Assembly: GCA_049414625.1 (NCBI GenBank)
Contig: JBMSAU010000138.1
Coordinates: 6,095 to 70,094 of the forward strand
Origin: WYEG01 sp049414625
GTDB lineage: Bacteria > Desulfobacterota > Thermodesulfobacteria > Thermodesulfobacteriales > Thermodesulfobacteriaceae
DNA: 64,000 bases
Direction of reading: 5' to 3'
Shown: piece by piece, positions 25,215 to 33,026 of the stretch
Position numbering within the stretch: the first letter of the stretch is position 1
Layout of the letters: each line of letters begins with the position of its first letter
The notes under the pieces: generated by a model
Database searches by the model: none
The model's input: only the letters and a program-made list of their open reading frames with translations
What the model was told of the DNA's origin: nothing
Position numbers and translations under genes: made by a program

Positions 25215-25802
25215 TTGGTTGCCATACTCAAGAATGTAAAAGAGGAGGGTCCGGGTAGCATTGAAGACTTTCTTAAAGAAAATTCAATCCCCTTTAAAAT
25301 CTTTGAAGCTGAGCCTGGAGAGTTTCCCGCCAACCTTGCAGAATATAGACCCCTAATCGTCTTAGGTGGACCGATGGGAGTTTACGAGATGGACCGATAT
25401 CCGAACTTAAAGCGGGTAGCTAAGATCATAGAAGAAGCCCTCGTAAGAGGGCTTAAAGTTTTAGGGGTATGCCTTGGAGCTCAGCTCCTTGCCCATGTGC
25501 TTGGCGGGAGAGTTTACAAAGGTCCAATGCCTGAGATTGGCTGGCTTGACATAGAGCTAACAGATGCGGGTAAAGTTGACCAAGCGATAAGAGCCCTGGC
25601 CAAGCATCCTAAAACCCAGGAGATATCTACCCGGTTTAAAGTTTTCCATTGGCATGGCGATGCCTTTGACCTTCTTTCCGGGGCTATTCATTTGGCAAGG
25701 TCTGAGCTTTACCAAAATCAAGCCTTTAAGTATGGACACCGGGTCTATGCCCTACAGTTTCATGTAGAGGTAACAGAAGACCTCCTATCCACATGGTTTT
25801 AA
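25215..25802 (+). CDS. Class I glutamine amidotransferase (GMP synthase-like), C-terminus lost to a nonsense codon
   Basis: Glutaminase-fold protein whose triad is visible: nucleophile Cys in GVCLGAQLLAHV, and His plus Glu in LQFHVEVTE. The second loop LGGPMGVYEMD is typical of GuaA-like amidotransferases of unknown acceptor. It starts at TTG 25215 after AAAAGGGGG. TAA at 25800-25802 ends it at 195 residues, but the same frame continues with 32 helical-looking codons (STPLKERVLSEF, SEYSERAKNFYHAL) to TAA 25899-25901, the length expected for relatives. The truncated product keeps the catalytic residues and may still work. Last gene of the sigma54 unit. Confidence 0.8.
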   Translation: MVAILKNVKEEGPGSIEDFLKENSIPFKIFEAEPGEFPANLAEYRPLIVLGGPMGVYEMDRYPNLKRVAKIIEEALVRGLKVLGVCLGAQLLAHVLGGRVYKGPMPEIGWLDIELTDAGKVDQAIRALAKHPKTQEISTRFKVFHWHGDAFDLLSGAIHLARSELYQNQAFKYGHRVYALQFHVEVTEDLLSTWF

Positions 25803-26123
25803 AGCACTCCTCTTAAGGAAAGGGTCCTCTCTGAATTCCAAACTCTTAAATCAGAATATTCGGAGAGGGCAAAAAACTTCTATCATGCTTTATCTTTATA
25901 AGGAGACTTGATCAAAAGCCCAATAAGGAGACTGTTTAAAAACTTTTGAGCTTTTTTTAAAAAAATAGTCATAGGTTGGAAATACCGGAGAAAAGAAAAT
26001 GCAAGGGGGCGAGCGACTGCTCGCCTTTTACGAAAGATTGGGTAACCGCTGGTTGCCCTAAATAATGTTATTCAGAATTATTGTTCAGCATCCTCAGCTG
26101 AGTGCTCTGGATCAAATTGAAGT
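25803..26123. other. Gene-free stretch after the nitrogen operon
   Basis: Bases 25803-25901 are the severed tail of the amidotransferase frame. ATAAGGAGACT then occurs twice (ending at 25908 and 25933), followed by the terminator at 26008-26029 and about 90 bases in which nothing is recognised. Confidence 0.55.
26008..26029 (+). terminator. Rho-independent terminator of the nitrogen operon
   Basis: GGCGAGC, loop GACT, GCTCGCC, then TTTT: a perfect seven-pair stem, ending the porin-amtB-glnK-amidotransferase unit. Confidence 0.85.
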
Positions 26124-26585
26124 TTATTTATTTTTTTTCATATAGGGTACTTTTATCTGATCGAGCTCTTCTTTTGTTATTTCATGCCATCTTTTTAATG
26201 TCCAGTACCCAACCCATTTCTTAAAAAGCTCCAAATTCCTCTGCCTCTCCTCTTCTGTATCGCCAAGAAAAACATACATATTGCCTGGTTTTCCATCTTT
26301 TCTATTTTTTCCATCATCAAGTCTCCTCATGAGAGACCCTGTATCTGGCCAGCCCACGTAGAAGATGAGATGAGAATAGGTATCCATTCTCGGACCTTTA
26401 AATTGCGCAAGCCATTTTTCTTTTTCCGCTTTAAAGGCCTCATACTCTGGAGAATCAGGCCCATGGCAGCGAATGCATTTTGCATCCATAATGGGTTTAA
26501 TGTGATCAACGTAAGTCACCTCTTGAGCAATGGCATACCCCCCAACAGTTAAAATCAAAGTCATTACTCCCATGAACCTTTTCAT
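26124..26585 (-). CDS. Secreted monoheme c-type cytochrome
   Basis: 153-residue periplasmic protein: signal peptide MKRFMGVMTLILTVGGYAIA, then VDHIKPIMDAKCIRCHGPDS with one CxxCH heme site. GSLMRRLDDG offers a possible distal Met ligand. The rest resembles the small cytochromes of dissimilatory anaerobes but no specific family is assigned. ATG 26583-26585 is chosen because GAGGAGGTGGATT sits just upstream; the longer open frame lacks a signal-peptide start. A TTGACA (26649-26654, minus strand) may mark its promoter. Confidence 0.82.
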   Translation of the reverse strand: MKRFMGVMTLILTVGGYAIAQEVTYVDHIKPIMDAKCIRCHGPDSPEYEAFKAEKEKWLAQFKGPRMDTYSHLIFYVGWPDTGSLMRRLDDGKNRKDGKPGNMYVFLGDTEEERQRNLELFKKWVGYWTLKRWHEITKEELDQIKVPYMKKNK

Positions 26586-26755
26586 AATCCACCTCCTCTT
26601 GAAATTTAATTTCATTTTCATTTTTATCAAACCTCGACATAAAATTTTTGTCAAGTCCTAATTGGGCTGTTTACAAAAAACGGCCTCCACTCCGTCCTAT
26701 CGTGCGTAGCGAGGCATAACCAAGGTTTGAGTTAGAGACAAAGGAACCTTTCTAA

Positions 26756-26808
26756 GCTCGGGATGACTTGAGGATCGGAGACCCCTCGACTTACACTCCG
26801 AGATGACA
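26756..26808 (-). repeat. Two copies of the TGTCATCYCGAG palindromic repeat
   Basis: On the minus strand, 26808-26777 reads TGTGTCATCTCGGAGTGTAA followed by GTCGAGGGGTCTCC, and 26769-26756 reads AAGTCATCCCGAGC. Both point the same way. The longer copy has the full head (TGTCAT) and tail (CGAGGGG) seen in the cinA copy. Confidence 0.55.
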
Positions 26809-26886
26809 CATGATTGAAAAAATCTTCACTTTTCTTGAAGCATAAAGGTCCTTCGTAAAATACTTATGAAAAAGCTTAAAAATATG

Positions 26887-26915
26887 TTGACCGACTATTA
26901 AAAAGGCTTTATAAT
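26887..26915 (+). promoter_or_regulatory. Strong sigma70-type promoter
   Basis: TTGACC (26887-26892), 17 bases, TATAAT (26910-26915): eleven of twelve consensus bases at ideal spacing. It drives the unknown/DUF4198-like gene pair with a leader of about 60 bases. Confidence 0.8.
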
Positions 26916-26984
26916 GAAAAAAATGAAAAATAAAATCGAAACTTCTAGCTTAGGCCTAAGGGACTTTAGGGGGTAAAAGAAACC

Positions 26985-27467
26985 ATGGGTGGTCGGTCGA
27001 GAAAATCTCAGCTTAAACAGAAGCTTGCTCGCTATTATAAAGAAAGGGAAAACCCTCTTGCTGTTTTGGCTCTCTACGATGAGATTGTTCGCCTAAATCA
27101 GCCTAAACTTAACGAACTTCAGAAAAACCTTGAATATCTAAGAGAGCTTGACGAAAAGACCGAAGCCATTGAAGGGGTAAAGCTTAACATTAGAAAATTT
27201 CCTCACGAACAGGATAAAAAATTTGCTAACAGAGCTTTCTATGAAGCTTTGTATCCCATTACCTTAGAGTATCGTTTTATGCCTCTCCAAGCCATTTTTG
27301 CCTGGTATCTAAGAGCCTTAGAGCTTGTTTACGGAGAAAAACCGCCAAAGATTCACATCAACAGATTGCAAAAATGGATCAAATACTGGCTTGGTAGCCT
27401 TAGCGAAGCCCAGGAGCTCCAGCTAAAAAGCGCAATCATCTCTTGGATTATGAACCGTTTCACTTAA
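26985..27467 (+). CDS. Unknown helical protein
   Basis: 160 residues, not recognised. The N-terminus is basic (MGGRSRKSQLKQKLARYYKE) and the rest is predicted to be mostly helical, with several Leu/Tyr/Trp-rich amphipathic helices (FYEALYPITLEYRF, IFAWYLRALELVYG, LQKWIKYWLGSL). No signal peptide, Cys or catalytic motif is seen. It may be a small helical-repeat or binding protein. A near-consensus promoter stands in front, and its stop is five bases before the secreted protein gene, so the pair is one transcript. The start has AGGGGG about 12 bases upstream. Confidence 0.7.
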   Translation: MGGRSRKSQLKQKLARYYKERENPLAVLALYDEIVRLNQPKLNELQKNLEYLRELDEKTEAIEGVKLNIRKFPHEQDKKFANRAFYEALYPITLEYRFMPLQAIFAWYLRALELVYGEKPPKIHINRLQKWIKYWLGSLSEAQELQLKSAIISWIMNRFT

Positions 27468-27472
27468 AGCTC

Positions 27473-28354
27473 ATGTCCCTTTTTTTGATTTTTCTATTTT
27501 TTCTCTTTCTTGCCAATAAATCGTTTGCTCAAAAGCCTATTCTTTTTACGAGCGATGAAAAAAGACCTTTAGTCAAACCTCAGGTTGAGCGAGTAGACAA
27601 CCCATATGGAAAGGTACAAGCTGAAAAAATATTTACTTTAGCTTACGGGCAGCCTGCGTTTGCTAATTTTTTAGATTTTGCCCCGCCTGAAAGGGCTTTC
27701 TTACTAACTCAAAACGATAGTGTCCGCTTAACTCCTATCCGGAAAGAAATCTTCGACCCTTGGTTTAATAAACCAAGGATTGCCTACTCTTTCGCCCTAA
27801 AGCCTGAACTTCCGGGGGATTATATTCTGTGCATCGAGACCAAGAACATGTTAGAGCCCGGAGATGTGGTTCGCAAGCACTTTGCCAAAACGGTCTTTCA
27901 TGTGGAAAGAGAAAGGGGCTGGGATAGGCTTTGTGGCTTTGATTTAGAAATAAAGCCCCACACCAGACCCTACGGTTTAGTTTCTAAAGTGGTGTTTTGG
28001 GGGCGGGTCCTATATCAAGGCGAGCCCCTCTCTGAAGGCACGGTCACGGTAGAAAGATTAAGGGTTAAGCCCTTTGAAAAGCTTCCGAGGTTAGGAACAG
28101 GTGAAATAAACTTTCCAGTGCTGCAAAAAACAACCCTTCTTAGGGAGGATGGCTCTTTCTTTGTGAACTTTGAAGAGGAGGGCTGGTGGGTGGTAAGCTT
28201 CACTTTAAGAAGAGGAGTTACCACCTACGGCAACCACGAGTACCCTTTTGAGCTTTCAACCCATCTTTGGGTGTATGTATTCCCGCAAGCAGAGGTTAAA
28301 GCTCAGCAAGAGAAACATAGGGAAAAGAGAAAGCGCCCAGCCCCTTCAAGGTGA
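27473..28354 (+). CDS. Secreted DUF4198-like protein
   Basis: 293 residues. Signal peptide MSLFLIFLFFLFLANKSFA, then extracytoplasmic beta-rich sequence: ERVDNPYGKVQAEKIFTLAY, FAPPERAFLLTQNDSVRL, ELPGDYILCIETKNML, LVSKVVFWGRVLYQGEPLSEGTVTV. This resembles the periplasmic DUF4198/transthyretin-like family often found with metal uptake, but a metal role is only inference. The C-terminus is a basic Pro-rich tail (KHREKRKRPAPSR). ATG 27473 is preferred to a TTG 30 bases upstream because it starts the signal peptide. No TonB-dependent receptor lies beside it. Confidence 0.7.
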   Translation: MSLFLIFLFFLFLANKSFAQKPILFTSDEKRPLVKPQVERVDNPYGKVQAEKIFTLAYGQPAFANFLDFAPPERAFLLTQNDSVRLTPIRKEIFDPWFNKPRIAYSFALKPELPGDYILCIETKNMLEPGDVVRKHFAKTVFHVERERGWDRLCGFDLEIKPHTRPYGLVSKVVFWGRVLYQGEPLSEGTVTVERLRVKPFEKLPRLGTGEINFPVLQKTTLLREDGSFFVNFEEEGWWVVSFTLRRGVTTYGNHEYPFELSTHLWVYVFPQAEVKAQQEKHREKRKRPAPSR

Positions 28355-28383
28355 ACTAATAGCTTAAGGGACAAACAAGTAAG

Positions 28384-28411
28384 TTGCAAATCAAAGATTT
28401 TGCTATATATT
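28384..28411 (+). promoter_or_regulatory. Promoter of tRNA-Glu
   Basis: TTGCAA (28384-28389), 16 bases, TATATT (28406-28411), 15 bases ahead of the mature tRNA. Confidence 0.65.
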
Positions 28412-28426
28412 ATTTATACAAACCAT

Positions 28427-28499
28427 GCCCCCATCGTCTAGTGGACTAGGACACTGGCCTCTCACGCCAGAGACACGGGTTCGAATCCCGTTGGGGGCG
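28427..28499 (+). tRNA. tRNA-Glu (CTC)
   Basis: Acceptor GCCCCCA pairs with TGGGGGC, discriminator G; anticodon stem CTGGC/GCCAG encloses CTCTCAC (anticodon CTC); T-arm CGGGTTCGAATCCCG. CCA is not encoded. Confidence 0.95.
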
Positions 28500-28522
28500 C
28501 TTATCAATAGCTTTATCACTCT

Positions 28523-29860
28523 TTGTTTGAAGTAGACCTTCTTCTTGTTCAACCTTGGATATACGATTTCTCAGCTCATGACTTTTGGCTTAAGCCCTAT
28601 GGTCTTTTAAAGCTTGGAGGCCTCTTAAGAAAGAAGGGTTATACGCTTGGGTTTGTTGACCTTTTAGACCCCTTTCATCCTGAGCTTCCAAAAAAACCAA
28701 AAAGAAAGCCTTTCGGAACGGGCTTTTTTTATAAAGAACCCATCCCTAAACCAAGCCCCTTTCTTGATGTGCCAAGAAGGTACTTCCGTTATGGATTGCC
28801 TTATCCCCTTGCTAAAAAGGAGCTTTCAAAGTATAAGCCCAAGGCTGTCCTTACTTCCGTAACTATGACCTACTGGTATCCAGGTTTATTTGCCCTTCTA
28901 AAACTTCTGCAGGAGGTCTTTGGAGAAATACCAGTGTTCGTAGGCGGAGTCTATGTCCGGCTTCTCAAGGAGCATCTACAAGCCTTCTTAGAAAAGGAAG
29001 GGTTCTCCCATGTATTTCCGGTAGAATGTAAAGATTTTGAAGAAGCCGTTCAGCTAATTGAAGAAAAGATTAAGCCTTCAGGGCATCCTTATCCCTTTGA
29101 TTATCCCATCTTTGACTTGCAACGGGAAATTCCCTATGTAGTTCTTATGACCTCAGAGGGGTGCCCTTATCGCTGTCCCTACTGCGCAAGCTACAAGCTC
29201 CACGGTGGCTTTAAAGCCTATCCTACAGAAAAAATATTAGAAGAGATTATCTTCTGGCATAAAGAGTATAAGGTTGTTGACTTTGCTTTTTACGATGATG
29301 CCTTGCTTTACGATTTTAAAAACCACTTAAGACCTCTTCTTGAGGCTATCATAGACCTTGGGCTGAAGGTTAGGTTTCATACTCCGAACGCCATCCATGC
29401 AAGGTTCATAGACGAAGAGGTTGCAAAGCTTCTAAAACTTTCGGGTTTTACAACTGTGAGGCTCGGTTTAGAAAGGATGGAAAAGCGCTTTGATGCTAAG
29501 GTTAGCATAGATGAGTTTATCTCAGCTATACATTGTCTAAGAAAAGCTGGTTTCCGTGAGGATAACCTCGGTGCTTATGTGATCTTCGGCATCCCCTACG
29601 AAGACTACGATGAAGTAGAAAAGACCTTGCATTTTCTGTTTGAGCTTAGGGTCCAGCCTCACATAGCAGAGTTTTCCCCAGTGCCCGGAACTCCATTCTT
29701 TAAGCTCTGCCAAGAAGTCTCCAGATATCCTATAGATGAGGATCCGATATTTCATAATAAGAGCATCTTTCCAGCTATGAAAAAGCCTGACTGGGAGAGG
29801 ATCCAGGCTATTAAAAACTTAGCAAGAGAGATGAGAAGAAGGCTTACCTCAACATCTTAA
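28523..29860 (+). CDS. B12-binding-domain radical SAM protein
   Basis: 445 residues. An N-terminal cobalamin-binding-like domain (LLLVQPWIYDFSAHDFW, LGGLLRKKGYTLGFVDLLDP) precedes a radical SAM core with SEGCPYRCPYCASYKL, the CxxxCxxC that holds the 4Fe-4S cluster. VRLGLERMEKRF and GAYVIFGIPYEDYDEVEKTL follow the usual barrel. The substrate is unknown. The start must be TTG 28523: an in-frame TAG lies five codons upstream and no ATG intervenes. There is no clear ribosome-binding site. It begins 24 bases after tRNA-Glu and its 3' end overlaps the nudix gene by 17 bases. Confidence 0.85.
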   Translation: MFEVDLLLVQPWIYDFSAHDFWLKPYGLLKLGGLLRKKGYTLGFVDLLDPFHPELPKKPKRKPFGTGFFYKEPIPKPSPFLDVPRRYFRYGLPYPLAKKELSKYKPKAVLTSVTMTYWYPGLFALLKLLQEVFGEIPVFVGGVYVRLLKEHLQAFLEKEGFSHVFPVECKDFEEAVQLIEEKIKPSGHPYPFDYPIFDLQREIPYVVLMTSEGCPYRCPYCASYKLHGGFKAYPTEKILEEIIFWHKEYKVVDFAFYDDALLYDFKNHLRPLLEAIIDLGLKVRFHTPNAIHARFIDEEVAKLLKLSGFTTVRLGLERMEKRFDAKVSIDEFISAIHCLRKAGFREDNLGAYVIFGIPYEDYDEVEKTLHFLFELRVQPHIAEFSPVPGTPFFKLCQEVSRYPIDEDPIFHNKSIFPAMKKPDWERIQAIKNLAREMRRRLTSTS

Positions 29861-30224
29861 GAAGCTTTTTGTCCGCCTCGCAAAGGGGGAGGCTGAGAGC
29901 CTCATCCAAGGTAAAAAAGGAAGCAGACTCGGCTTCAAGGGGTTTAGGTTCACCAAGAAAGTTTTCAACTCGGAGAAGATGAAGCTCAAACTCTATGTCC
30001 TGTGTTTTTCCATGGGTTGAAAGATAGGGCTTTGCTGAGAGGACCTCGATCCCAAGCTCCTCTTTTAGCTCTCTTTTTAGGGCTAAAAAAAGGCTTTCTC
30101 CGGGCTCAACTTTTCCACCAGGGAATTCCCATTTTCCGCCATCTATCTTTTCTTTTGGGCGCTTAACCAAAAGAATGCGTCCATCCTTTTCTATCAACCC
30201 AGCAACTACTGTCCATTTTCTCAT
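29844..30224 (-). CDS. MutT-like nudix hydrolase
   Basis: 126 residues. The complete nudix box, from GGKVEPGESLFLALKREL through KEELGIEV, fits Gx5Ex7REUxEExGU. Together with WEFPGGK and the short length it suggests an 8-oxo-dGTP-type sanitising enzyme, though other nucleotides are possible. It follows purB by two bases on the same strand and converges with the radical SAM gene. Confidence 0.88.
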   Translation of the reverse strand: MRKWTVVAGLIEKDGRILLVKRPKEKIDGGKWEFPGGKVEPGESLFLALKRELKEELGIEVLSAKPYLSTHGKTQDIEFELHLLRVENFLGEPKPLEAESASFFTLDEALSLPLCEADKKLLKMLR

Positions 30225-30226
30225 GC

Positions 30227-31555
30227 TTAAGCTTTACCGAAAACCCTTTCGAAGATGTAGTCTACATGTTGAAGGTATTTATTCACATCAAAAAGGGCGT
30301 CAAGCTCGGAAGGAGGAATAAGAGAAGTTATCCTTTCATCCTGCAAGAGAAGGTCTTTGAAGTTAAGGGTTTCATCCTGCCAAACCTTCATGGCCTTTTC
30401 CTGGACGACACTGTAAGCCTCTTCCCTCGTCATACCTCTCTCAACAAGGGCTAACAAAACTTGCTGGGAAAAAATAAACCCCCGGAGAAGGTTTAAATTT
30501 TTCTGCATCCTTTCAGGATAGACCTGAAGGTTCTTTAGCACGTAGTTTAGACGATGAAGGGCAAAGTCGGTCAAAGTTGTGGCTGAGGGAAAGATCATGC
30601 GTTCAGCTGAGGAGTGGCTAATATCCCTCTCATGCCAAAGGACGACATTTTCTAGGGCTGGAATAAGATAAGCTCTTATGGTTCTTGCCAAACCGCAGAG
30701 GTTTTCAGTAAGGATGGGGTTTCGCTTATGGGGCATGGCTGATGAGCCCTTCTGCCCGGCAGTAAAAGGCTCCTCAACCTCAAGCACCTCTGTGCGCTGA
30801 AGATGCCTGATTTCCGTTGCGATCTTCTCTATGGAGCTTGCTAAGATGGCAAGGCTTGCCATGTATTCAGCATACCTATCCCTTTGAACTATCTGATTGG
30901 ATATCGGGTCTGGCTTTAGTCCAAGCCTTTCGCAGGTATAAGCTTCAACCTCAGGGTTTAGATGAGCAAAAGTCCCTACCGCACCAGAGATCTTACCCAC
31001 GGAAATAGTCTCAAGGGCAGAAAGGAGCCTTTTCTTGTTTCTTTCCATTTCGGCATACCAGAGGGCAAATTTTAAGCCAAAGGTGATGGGCTCGGCATGG
31101 ATGCCGTGGGTCCTGCCCACCATTACCGTGTCTTTGTATTGAAAAGCCTTTTCTTTGAGGGTCTTTAAAACCTCCTCAAGGTCTTCAAGGATGATCTCCA
31201 TAGCCCTTTTTAGGCGAACAGCCATTGCGGTATCGAGCATATCCGATGAGGTCATTCCAAGGTGAAGAAACCTTGCCGAGGGACCTGCGATCTCGGCTAA
31301 GTAGGTAAGAAAAGCTATCACATCGTGCTTTGTTTCCTTTTCAATCTCCTCTACCCTTTTTACATCCTCAGGAGTAAAACCTTTCTCCATGTAGGGCGTA
31401 AGCTTCTCTTTGAGAATTTCATAGTCTTCCTTAGGGACTTTGCCAAGTTTATGCCAAGCTTCCATGGAATAGAACTCCACAAGAAGCCAGGTGCGGAGCT
31501 TTTCTTCTTCACTCCAGAGTTTCCTCATGATTTCACGGGTATACCTCGGGATCAT
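30227..31555 (-). CDS. purB: Adenylosuccinate lyase
   Basis: Cleaves SAICAR and adenylosuccinate in purine synthesis. 442 residues. The superfamily signature is SSAMPHKRNPILTENL with the flexible catalytic loop; GRTHGIHAEPITFG carries the general-acid His, and TSSDMLDTAMAVRL is the third conserved region. It is followed by the nudix gene two bases later, and tRNA-Gln lies 62 bases upstream on the same strand. Confidence 0.97.
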   Translation of the reverse strand: MIPRYTREIMRKLWSEEEKLRTWLLVEFYSMEAWHKLGKVPKEDYEILKEKLTPYMEKGFTPEDVKRVEEIEKETKHDVIAFLTYLAEIAGPSARFLHLGMTSSDMLDTAMAVRLKRAMEIILEDLEEVLKTLKEKAFQYKDTVMVGRTHGIHAEPITFGLKFALWYAEMERNKKRLLSALETISVGKISGAVGTFAHLNPEVEAYTCERLGLKPDPISNQIVQRDRYAEYMASLAILASSIEKIATEIRHLQRTEVLEVEEPFTAGQKGSSAMPHKRNPILTENLCGLARTIRAYLIPALENVVLWHERDISHSSAERMIFPSATTLTDFALHRLNYVLKNLQVYPERMQKNLNLLRGFIFSQQVLLALVERGMTREEAYSVVQEKAMKVWQDETLNFKDLLLQDERITSLIPPSELDALFDVNKYLQHVDYIFERVFGKA

Positions 31556-31617
31556 TTGACACTCCTTGAATGAATTTTAGGATTGATGAAGTGATAATAA
31601 ATGGTGATAATAAAAAT

Positions 31618-31692
31618 TGGCTGGGGGAGGAGGACTCGAACCTCCACTAGTGGATCCAGAGTCCACCGTCCTGCCAATTAGACGATCCCCCA
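31618..31692 (-). tRNA. tRNA-Gln (CTG)
   Basis: Minus-strand cloverleaf with acceptor TGGGGGA pairing with TCCCCCA, discriminator G and an encoded CCA (31618-31620). Anticodon stem GTGGA/TCCAC encloses CTCTGGA (anticodon CTG); T-arm GGAGGTTCGAGTCCTCC. It is the only one of the four tRNA genes here that encodes CCA. Confidence 0.95.
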
Positions 31693-31706
31693 ACTGTCTA
31701 AGATTT

Positions 31707-31735
31707 ATTATAAAGATTTTTTTAAATTTCGTCAA
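31707..31735 (-). promoter_or_regulatory. Promoter of tRNA-Gln
   Basis: On the minus strand: TTGACG (31730-31735), 17 bases, TATAAT (31707-31712), 14 bases ahead of the tRNA. Eleven of twelve consensus bases. Confidence 0.85.
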
Positions 31736-31757
31736 GGGGAAACCCGCACCTCCCTGC

Positions 31758-31786
31758 TTGCGAAAATTCTACTCTTGGCTTAGAAT
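31758..31786 (+). promoter_or_regulatory. Candidate promoter of trpB-trpA-aroB
   Basis: TTGCGA (31758-31763), 17 bases, TAGAAT (31781-31786). Transcription would begin near 31793, right at the AAGGAGGGG in front of trpB, leaving an extremely short leader and no room for an attenuator. Confidence 0.5.
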
Positions 31787-31802
31787 TGACAAGGAGGGGA
31801 AG

Positions 31803-33026
31803 ATGCCCGGACCTAATAAAAAAGGCTATTTCGGAAAGTTTGGCGGTCGTTTTGTTCCAGAGACCTTAATGCCTTTGCTGTATGAACTTTCAGATTTCTA
31901 TGCTAAGGTCAAAAGGGATAGGAGCTTTTGGCAGGAATGGAAAAGTCTTCTTCAAGAGTATGCAGGGCGACCCACTCCTCTATATTACGCCAAAAACCTC
32001 TCCGAATACCTTGGCGGGCACATAAAGGTTTACCTTAAGCGGGAAGACCTTCTTCATACGGGTGCCCACAAACTAAACAACACCCTGGGGCAGGTTCTCC
32101 TTGCTAAAAGGATGGGAAAAACTCGGGTCATTGCGGAAACTGGTGCTGGTCAGCATGGAGTGGCTACAGCCACGGCTTGCGCCCTCCTTGGGCTTGAGTG
32201 CGTTGTTTACATGGGAGCAAAGGATGTAGAAAGGCAGGCTCTAAATGTCTTCCGCATGAACCTTCTTGGAGCTAAGGTGATCCCTGTTGAGTCTGGTACG
32301 CAAACCCTAAAAGATGCCATAAACGAAGCCCTAAGGGATTGGGTTACCAATGTGAAGAACACTTTCTATGTCATTGGTTCTGTGGTTGGACCTCATCCCT
32401 ATCCCATGATGGTTCGAGATTTTCAGTCAATCATCGGGCAGGAGACGAAGGCTCAGCTATTAAGGAGAGAGGGAAGGCTTCCAGACTATGTGATCGCTTG
32501 TGTAGGCGGTGGCTCAAACGCGATGGGCATATTCTATCCCTTTGCCAAATACAAAGAGGTCCGGCTCATAGGGGTTGAAGCGGCAGGGCATGGCTTAGAG
32601 ACTGATAAACATTCAGCCACATTAACAAAAGGTGAGCCCGGCATCCTTCATGGCATGTTGACCTATCTTCTTCAGGATAAAGTAGGGCAGATAAAAGGAG
32701 CTCATTCCATCGCCCCTGGGCTTGACTATCCAGGAGTTGGACCTGAGCATAGCTACTTTAAAGAAACAGGTAGAGCCTTTTACACGGCAGTCGATGATAG
32801 GTCTGCCTTAATGGCCTTCCAGGTACTATCAGAGGTTGAAGGCATAATCCCGGCTTTAGAACCTGCCCATGCTATTGCTTATCTTATTGAACATGCAAAG
32901 GACTTCCCTAAAGGGTCAATAATAGTAGTCAACCTCTCAGGAAGAGGAGACAAAGATGTCCCAAGCGTTAAAGCCTACCTTGAAAAAAAACCAGAGCTAA
33001 AGGTAGAGGTCCGCCTCAATGCTTAA
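31803..33026 (+). CDS. trpB: Tryptophan synthase beta chain
   Basis: Joins indole, channelled from the alpha subunit, to serine. 407 residues, TrpB1 type. GKFGGRFVPETLM is the N-terminal signature; HTGAHKLNN contains the PLP Lys (about residue 91); GGGSNAMG binds the cofactor phosphate. ATG 31803 follows AAGGAGGGGAAG; upstream in-frame codons run through the antisense of tRNA-Gln and are not coding. It overlaps trpA by eight bases. Confidence 0.97.
   Translation: MPGPNKKGYFGKFGGRFVPETLMPLLYELSDFYAKVKRDRSFWQEWKSLLQEYAGRPTPLYYAKNLSEYLGGHIKVYLKREDLLHTGAHKLNNTLGQVLLAKRMGKTRVIAETGAGQHGVATATACALLGLECVVYMGAKDVERQALNVFRMNLLGAKVIPVESGTQTLKDAINEALRDWVTNVKNTFYVIGSVVGPHPYPMMVRDFQSIIGQETKAQLLRREGRLPDYVIACVGGGSNAMGIFYPFAKYKEVRLIGVEAAGHGLETDKHSATLTKGEPGILHGMLTYLLQDKVGQIKGAHSIAPGLDYPGVGPEHSYFKETGRAFYTAVDDRSALMAFQVLSEVEGIIPALEPAHAIAYLIEHAKDFPKGSIIVVNLSGRGDKDVPSVKAYLEKKPELKVEVRLNA

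Larger units (their letters stand above)
26586..26984. other. 400-base gene-free stretch between the cytochrome and the unknown gene
   Basis: Holds the divergent cytochrome leader, palindromic repeat copies (26756-26808) and a strong promoter (26887-26915). No supported open frame was seen. Confidence 0.6.

Noticed and set aside
31623..31802. Upstream in-frame extension of trpB
   Set aside because: It reads through the antisense of tRNA-Gln and its promoter; ATG 31803 has a good ribosome-binding site and the canonical TrpB N-terminus.
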